DNA of 20,040 nucleotides. Source: Planctomycetaceae bacterium (lineage in GTDB: Bacteria > Planctomycetota > Planctomycetia > Pirellulales > Lacipirellulaceae). Of the stretch, positions 15,888-20,040 are shown piece by piece. The stretch spans positions 1 to 20,040 of the forward strand of contig PATG01000117.1 of NCBI GenBank assembly GCA_002713555.1, given 5' to 3'. The first letter of the stretch is position 1; each line of letters opens with the position of its first letter. The notes below the pieces were generated by a model that saw nothing but the letters and a program-made list of their open reading frames with translations, was not told where the DNA came from and did not search any database. A program made the translations under genes and the position numbers.

Positions 15888-17612
15888 CTAAGAATTTCTT
15901 AATTGGCTTGTTGCCCAAAGGGTCAATTGTTCGCGATTAATTTTTGAATTGTGTCTTATATCTACGGGCAAGGATGGGTGAAATAGAACTTGCTGGATCG
16001 CCCTGGTAAGGGGATGAGCACCCGCAATCTGAAGAAGTTCCGTTTTTAGGCTTTCGATATTGGTGTTTTCGACAGGCTCCACTACCAGGACAGGAGCTGC
16101 TACCCCCGTGGGTCCTACTCCCACCAATGCGGTACGCAGGACTAGGGGATGTGTGTTAAAAATAGCTTCGCAGGGAATGGTATAGAGGGTTTCTTCCGCA
16201 TGGACCACACGGTGTGCTTTACGACCGCAGTACCAGAATCGACCCTGAACATCCAAGTATCCCACATCCCCCATGCGGTGCCAGACGGTGTTTCCGTCAG
16301 AAATTTTAGCCAGGCTGTTGTGAGTTGACTGAGGCATTGGATGGGTTGTGTCTTCACACTCAAGGTCCTCAGTGACATATTTTATAGAAACCTGTGGTCC
16401 ACGAACAATCAGTTCCCCCGTTTCGCCAGCTGGCAGCTCTTCGGTATGTTCAATGGATTCAATCGGCTGGTCTACAATCCGAATGATTCGCCATTCGACA
16501 GTATCAAATTTACGACCCACACATATGCCGGCCCCCTTGTCTGTTTGCACGGATGTCTGGTCAAGCACTTCGTTGGCTTCTATCGTAGCAACGGGAAGAC
16601 TTTCGGTTGCACCATAGGGGGTGTGCATTTCAGCATGGGCGGCTACAGCGTCAAGCGTTTTGCGCAAGACTTCTGCTGGCACAGGAGCTCCACAAGAAAA
16701 AACTTTGCGCAATGTGGGAACTTTCTCTCCCTTTTCAGCACAGTAGGCACTGAATTTTTTCCAGACAGCCGGTGATGCAAAGGCTTGCGTTACCTGCCAA
16801 TCGTTTGCAGCGGTTAATAATTTTTGTGGATCTGCTAATGCTGGGCGTGAAAAATTCATATCGGGAAACACGGTCGTGATGCCCATCGCTGAATTAAACA
16901 ACCCAAAAAGCGGAAAACAGGCCAGATCGGTGCCGCCAGGATAGATGGTGTACTGCTTCTGTATTTCATGCACTTGGGTAGCAAACATCCGGTGCGTATA
17001 GAGTACACCTTTGGGAGGCCCTGTGCTGCCACTGGTTGTGATGATTGCGGCCAGATCTTCGGCCTCGGTGTTTGGTAAATCGAGTGGTGATTTTTGACCA
17101 AGCGCTAAAAGCCGTTTGTAGGTCCAGCCCCCCCAAAGCCAACGTCGTCCTACGGTAATATTGAAGGTCGCATTCGGAAAGCGATTGCGTAGAACTGCCC
17201 GCACTGCCTGAGCTCGAGGAACGGCCACAAACCCCTGTGGTTGCAAAGCGGCCAGACAATGGACCAAATGCTTGCGTCCCATGCCGGGGTCCATCAGGAT
17301 GGTCGTTGCCCCACTGCGTAAAAGAGCAAAAACAAGCTTTACAAATTGGATTCCAGGAGGGACCAGAAGTACGAGACGAGTACCTGGTCGGATGCCCAAC
17401 TCCATCAATCCACGTGCCAATGCAGAAGCATCCTGCTCTAACTCAGCAAAAGTACACGTGGAATAGGAGTTTTTTCCTGCCACGTCTCCTGAACCGGGAG
17501 CAGCCACAGCTACTGCATCGGGGTTTTTTAAAGCGATATTGCTTAAGTGGTCCGCCACATTCACCCGTGGAAGACTTTTGGCGGCAGACGTCTGAAGTGC
17601 GGAAGTCGACAT
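15888..17612 (-). CDS. oleC: OleC-type beta-lactone synthetase (AMP-binding enzyme)
   Basis: The 574-residue protein belongs to the acyl-adenylating superfamily. It shows the ATP loop TTSGSTGPPKG (192-202), the A5 motif YGATE (333-337), the HRMGD motif (445-449) and the hinge and following strand GRFWYCGRKAHRV. The C-terminal lysine is K557 in NSKINR. OleC activates a beta-hydroxy acid with ATP and closes it to a beta-lactone, so no CoA is used. It is commonly misannotated as fatty-acid-CoA ligase. Pairing with oleD directly downstream supports OleC. AGGA sits only 2 bases from the ATG, so translation initiation looks weak. oleA is not upstream: the next gene on that side is a divergent channel gene. 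Confidence 0.85.
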   Translation of the reverse strand: MSTSALQTSAAKSLPRVNVADHLSNIALKNPDAVAVAAPGSGDVAGKNSYSTCTFAELEQDASALARGLMELGIRPGTRLVLLVPPGIQFVKLVFALLRSGATTILMDPGMGRKHLVHCLAALQPQGFVAVPRAQAVRAVLRNRFPNATFNITVGRRWLWGGWTYKRLLALGQKSPLDLPNTEAEDLAAIITTSGSTGPPKGVLYTHRMFATQVHEIQKQYTIYPGGTDLACFPLFGLFNSAMGITTVFPDMNFSRPALADPQKLLTAANDWQVTQAFASPAVWKKFSAYCAEKGEKVPTLRKVFSCGAPVPAEVLRKTLDAVAAHAEMHTPYGATESLPVATIEANEVLDQTSVQTDKGAGICVGRKFDTVEWRIIRIVDQPIESIEHTEELPAGETGELIVRGPQVSIKYVTEDLECEDTTHPMPQSTHNSLAKISDGNTVWHRMGDVGYLDVQGRFWYCGRKAHRVVHAEETLYTIPCEAIFNTHPLVLRTALVGVGPTGVAAPVLVVEPVENTNIESLKTELLQIAGAHPLTRAIQQVLFHPSLPVDIRHNSKINREQLTLWATSQLRNS

Positions 17613-17929
17613 GGTCCTATTGTGTCGTAGATGTCTTATTGAAGAAAGCGGGCTCAGACCGTTTTATGAGTTGATCCAGGGAGCAGCCAGCTATTTGTCA
17701 GGATCGTGTTCTTTCAGCCTTAGATATCCATGGGGGGAGTCTCCTTACCAGGGTAGACAAATTTTCGATTGCGGCTGACACTAATCCTTTCCAGGAAAGG
17801 GGCCTATTGCCAGATTGGGAATGGCGATGCCAGAGGAGTTGGCATAACGTACTCCACTGATTCTGACAATACCTTGGAATACCTCCTGATGTGGGCCGAT
17901 CAAGAACTAATTTTTTCTCAGGGATTGCC
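17613..17929. other. 317-base divergent spacer with a 15-base palindrome
   Basis: This stretch separates oleC (minus) from the MscS-family gene (plus) and should hold both promoters, but no convincing -35/-10 pair was found on either strand. A perfect palindrome CCTTTCC-A-GGAAAGG (17786-17800) lies near the middle and could be an operator. An in-frame GTG at 17891 would extend the channel protein by 13 residues but is less likely than the ATG at 17930. Confidence 0.35.
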
Positions 17930-19672
17930 ATGTTTGTTCAAGGCGTATTGCCAAGAAGTTTGTTGTTTACTTGTTTGTTGCTGTTCCAGACGACAGTGTT
18001 TGGCCAGGTTCAGGAAGCGTTGCCTGTCAATGGTGCCGTGGTGCCACCTGTCGAAAGTGCCGTGGTTCCGGCTATCGAATTGCGGAGTCCACGGGCTTCG
18101 CTCACAACTTTTTTGAATGCAATGCAGGAGAAGAATACTGAGCTAGCCGTTACGTGTTTGGATCTAGGTAATTTAACTCAGGATGTGGTCCGTACAAGTG
18201 GACCCGGCCTGGCGTATAAACTTCATGTGGCTATCCAGAAGTTGACCCGAATAACAATCGATCAGACGGCTCTCTTGTCGGAGGTCCCGGATGAGAACAA
18301 TGATTTGCAACCCTTTAGTCTTGGCGCCCTATCGGGTTCTCAGCCCGAAGCTGCGGCATTGGTAATTCGTTTTGACCCAGCGGATGCAAGTTGGCGGTTT
18401 AGCAATGAAACGTGCGAAGCCTTGGAGGATATCTACAGCCAATTTGAGAATGCGCCCGATGCGGCCGATCAGGAGACCCTGGACGAATCCCATCTTGAAC
18501 AGCCATTTCCCATTCGGCTCCGCAACTGGTTTCCACTGACACTAAGACATAAGACTCTGCTGCTTCCCAACTACCAATGGATTTGTCTATTGGCGCTGAT
18601 CTTTATCGGGCTCATTGCCGATGTGTTGACGCGAGGAATCTTAACAGCATTAAGTACCCGTTGGCTCGACAGCGATGTCAGCAAGGAAGAACGTGCCATG
18701 CGGGCAAATGTCTGGCGTCCTCTGGGACGTCTGGTCAATGCGACAACATGGTATTGGGGAACCAAGCTGATCGGCCTGCCACCAGCAACACTGAGTATTA
18801 TGTTGGTGGTTCTGAAAGTATTTACGATCTTTGCTGCGGCCTGGACAGGTTTTGCGGTGATAGACGTAGCCACACGATATTTGGCCCGGCAAGCCATGCG
18901 TACGGGTACGAAGTTTGACGACTTGTTGGTGCCTCTGGTTTCGAAATCACTCAAAATACTAGTCGTGTGCATTGCCGTTTTGACCGCAGCCCAGACCTTT
19001 GATATCCCGATCATGGGCCTGGTGGGCGGCTTGGGACTGGGAGGGGCTGCTCTAGCTTTTGCGGCCAAAGATGCCGTCGCTAACTTTTTTGGTTCTGTAA
19101 CGGTCCTGTTTGATCGCCCATTTGAGGTGGGGGATTGGATCGTGACAAATGTTGCTGAGGGAACCGTCGAAACGGTAGGATTCCGTAGCACTCGGATACG
19201 TACGTTCTACAACTCACTCGTAACACTTCCCAATAGCCACCTGACTACTGCAGCAGTCGATAATATGGGGCGACGTCGCTATCGTCGTATCAAAACTACC
19301 CTGGGTGTCCAATACGATACGAGCTCCGACCAGCTGGAAGCTTTTTGTGAAGGTGTTCGCGAATTGATCCGGCGTCATCCGGATACGCGAAAAGATTATT
19401 TCCATGTCTACTTCAATGATTTTGGCGCCAGTTCGCTGAACATTATGCTCTATTGTTTTTTGCACTGTCCCGATTGGGGAACCGAACTGAGTGGGCGGCA
19501 CAAACTGCTTGCTGATATTGTTCGTCTGGCAGACAAATTGGATGTTAAGTTTGCATTTCCAACGCGAACGCTCCACATGGCTTCGCCTGACGATCAAAAC
19601 CTGGCACCTGAATTCGATCAGCCACTCCAGGCAGGAAAGGAAGTGGCGGTAGAAATAACCAAAAAGCAGTAG
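17930..19672 (+). CDS. MscS-family mechanosensitive channel with periplasmic N-terminal domain
   Basis: The protein (580 residues) should open under membrane tension and release solutes on osmotic downshock. It starts with a probable signal peptide (hydrophobic about 10-25, possible cleavage after VFG). A mostly soluble region of about 180 residues is followed by membrane helices near 213-236, 285-315 and 342-358. The pore helix at about 360-390 contains GGLGLGGAALAFAAKDAVANFFGS, the Gly/Ala-rich MscS signature. The MscS beta-domain follows (FEVGDWI, GTVETVGFRSTRIRTF, TLPNSH) and then the C-terminal alpha/beta domain. An AGGG 6 bases before the ATG at 17930 decides the start. Three TAG codons stand in a row at the end. 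Size and layout resemble the larger MscS relatives, not minimal MscS; the exact subfamily is not assigned. Confidence 0.88.
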   Translation: MFVQGVLPRSLLFTCLLLFQTTVFGQVQEALPVNGAVVPPVESAVVPAIELRSPRASLTTFLNAMQEKNTELAVTCLDLGNLTQDVVRTSGPGLAYKLHVAIQKLTRITIDQTALLSEVPDENNDLQPFSLGALSGSQPEAAALVIRFDPADASWRFSNETCEALEDIYSQFENAPDAADQETLDESHLEQPFPIRLRNWFPLTLRHKTLLLPNYQWICLLALIFIGLIADVLTRGILTALSTRWLDSDVSKEERAMRANVWRPLGRLVNATTWYWGTKLIGLPPATLSIMLVVLKVFTIFAAAWTGFAVIDVATRYLARQAMRTGTKFDDLLVPLVSKSLKILVVCIAVLTAAQTFDIPIMGLVGGLGLGGAALAFAAKDAVANFFGSVTVLFDRPFEVGDWIVTNVAEGTVETVGFRSTRIRTFYNSLVTLPNSHLTTAAVDNMGRRRYRRIKTTLGVQYDTSSDQLEAFCEGVRELIRRHPDTRKDYFHVYFNDFGASSLNIMLYCFLHCPDWGTELSGRHKLLADIVRLADKLDVKFAFPTRTLHMASPDDQNLAPEFDQPLQAGKEVAVEITKKQ

Positions 19673-19674
19673 TA

Positions 19675-19702
19675 GTAGGATGGGTGCAAGTACCCATCCT
19701 AC
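19675..19702. repeat. Strong hairpin directly after the channel gene
   Basis: GTAGGATGGGT (19675-19685) and ACCCATCCTAC (19692-19702) form a perfect 11-pair stem with loop GCAAGT, starting 2 bases after the stop. There is no T-tract, so it is not a classic intrinsic terminator. It may stabilise the mRNA 3' end or be a dispersed palindromic repeat. Confidence 0.7.
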
Positions 19703-19751
19703 GGCCTGCTGGTTGGCTTGGCGTTACTCTACGTCCTCGACACGCTACGTC

Positions 19752-19769
19752 CTAGAACCAGTTTCAAAA
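19752..19769 (+). repeat. Second copy of the 18-base dispersed repeat
   Basis: CTAGAACCAGTTTCAAAA here is identical to 14696-14713, five kilobases away. No full inverted partner was found nearby; a partial one, GGTTCTGG, lies at 19878-19885. Both copies are intergenic. Confidence 0.75.
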
Positions 19770-19792
19770 TTCATTGTTTTCTCATTCCTTTT

Positions 19793-19856
19793 CCGGCGGT
19801 TGCTGCGAGAGCCTATAAAACCAGGATGAAAAATCGACTCTTGCAGCAATCGCCGG
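19793..19856. repeat. Long imperfect hairpin, 21-base arms
   Basis: Arms at 19793-19813 and 19836-19856 (CCGGCG-TTGCTGC-AGAG pattern) match at 18 of 21 positions in inverted orientation. Two of the three differences are G-U pairs in plus-strand RNA. The loop is 22 bases. It lies between the channel gene and the convergent ATP-grasp gene. Possible roles are a shared transcript end or a REP-like repeat. Confidence 0.6.
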
Positions 19857-19886
19857 CTACCAACGTATTCTGGAGCCGGTTCTGGT

Positions 19887-20040
19887 TTATTTTTGCAAGA
19901 AATCTAACAGGCAAGCCGCGATGTCTGTTCCCGTTACTTGGGCAAGTGCCTGCCATCCTGGGACCGCATTGACTTCCAGCGTGTACAGCTTGCCGTCCTG
20001 GCCAGGGAGTAGATCAACACCGGCAATGCTGGAAGAGACT
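19887..20040 (-). CDS. RimK-like ATP-grasp ligase, C-terminal end only
   Basis: Only the last 50 codons lie in the window; the gene continues beyond the right edge. The visible part reads AGVDLLPGQDGKLYTLEVNA then VPGWQALAQVTG and ends LLDFLQK. This is the C-terminal metal-binding region (the Glu-x-Asn of EVNAVPGW) of RimK-family alpha-L-glutamate ligases and related ATP-grasp enzymes. Family members add glutamate to ribosomal protein S6, to coenzyme F420 or to tetrahydromethanopterin. The substrate cannot be told from this fragment. A methanopterin-type role would fit the CitG-like and pterin-synthase genes in the window but is speculative. Confidence 0.8.
   Translation of the reverse strand, partial: VSSSIAGVDLLPGQDGKLYTLEVNAVPGWQALAQVTGTDIAACLLDFLQK

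Noticed and set aside
18571..19191. 206-codon minus-strand frame inside the channel gene
   Set aside because: It is an antisense shadow: low-complexity Ser/Thr/Arg/Lys composition, while the plus-strand MscS signature is unambiguous.

Overview
The window looks like a piece of chromosome from a planctomycete, most likely of the Pirellulales. This is inferred from the gene mix: sigma-54, the OleB/C/D hydrocarbon enzymes, an orphan CitG-like protein beside a pterin-synthase homologue, a RimK-like ATP-grasp ligase, a lone fliG, and mostly weak Shine-Dalgarno sequences. No single marker gene proves it. Gene density is ordinary. There is no prophage, transposase, CRISPR array, tRNA or rRNA.

Left part (1-5160). 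The C-terminal part of a membrane PH-domain protein faces rpoN (sigma-54, minus strand). Next, also on the minus strand, come ybaB/ebfC and dnaX (clamp-loader tau), preceded by the 4.5S-type SRP RNA gene. The order SRP RNA-dnaX-ybaB is the classic bacterial arrangement, but rpoN sits where recR usually follows. dnaX has a one-base frame break inside its Walker A motif. It also has a run of nine A on its coding strand, where a -1 slip gives an immediate stop and would make a gamma-sized product. The spacer between dnaX and the SRP RNA holds a small inverted-repeat element and a tandem repeat abutting a TATAAT box.

Middle part (5254-11862, plus strand). An OleB-type alpha/beta hydrolase overlaps by 4 bases a CitG-like ribosyl-transferase homologue, and a 6-pyruvoyl-tetrahydropterin synthase/QueD homologue follows. 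A stand-alone fliG and a full-length mutS come next.

Right part (11972-20040). On the minus strand are a thioredoxin-fold lipoprotein lacking CXXC, aspS with residues typical of the non-discriminating enzyme, and an oleC-oleD pair. On the plus strand, divergent from oleC, is an MscS-family channel. The window ends in the 3' end of a RimK-like ATP-grasp gene on the minus strand. A shared 18-mer, two strong hairpins and a palindrome occupy the spacers here.

Functionally, OleC (beta-lactone synthetase), OleD (ketoacid reductase) and OleB (beta-lactone decarboxylase) would carry out the last three steps of head-to-head long-chain olefin synthesis. They are split into two loci about 9 kb apart, and oleA is not in the window. 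The CitG-like, pterin-synthase and RimK-like genes may belong to pterin or tetrahydromethanopterin-type cofactor synthesis; that is an inference.
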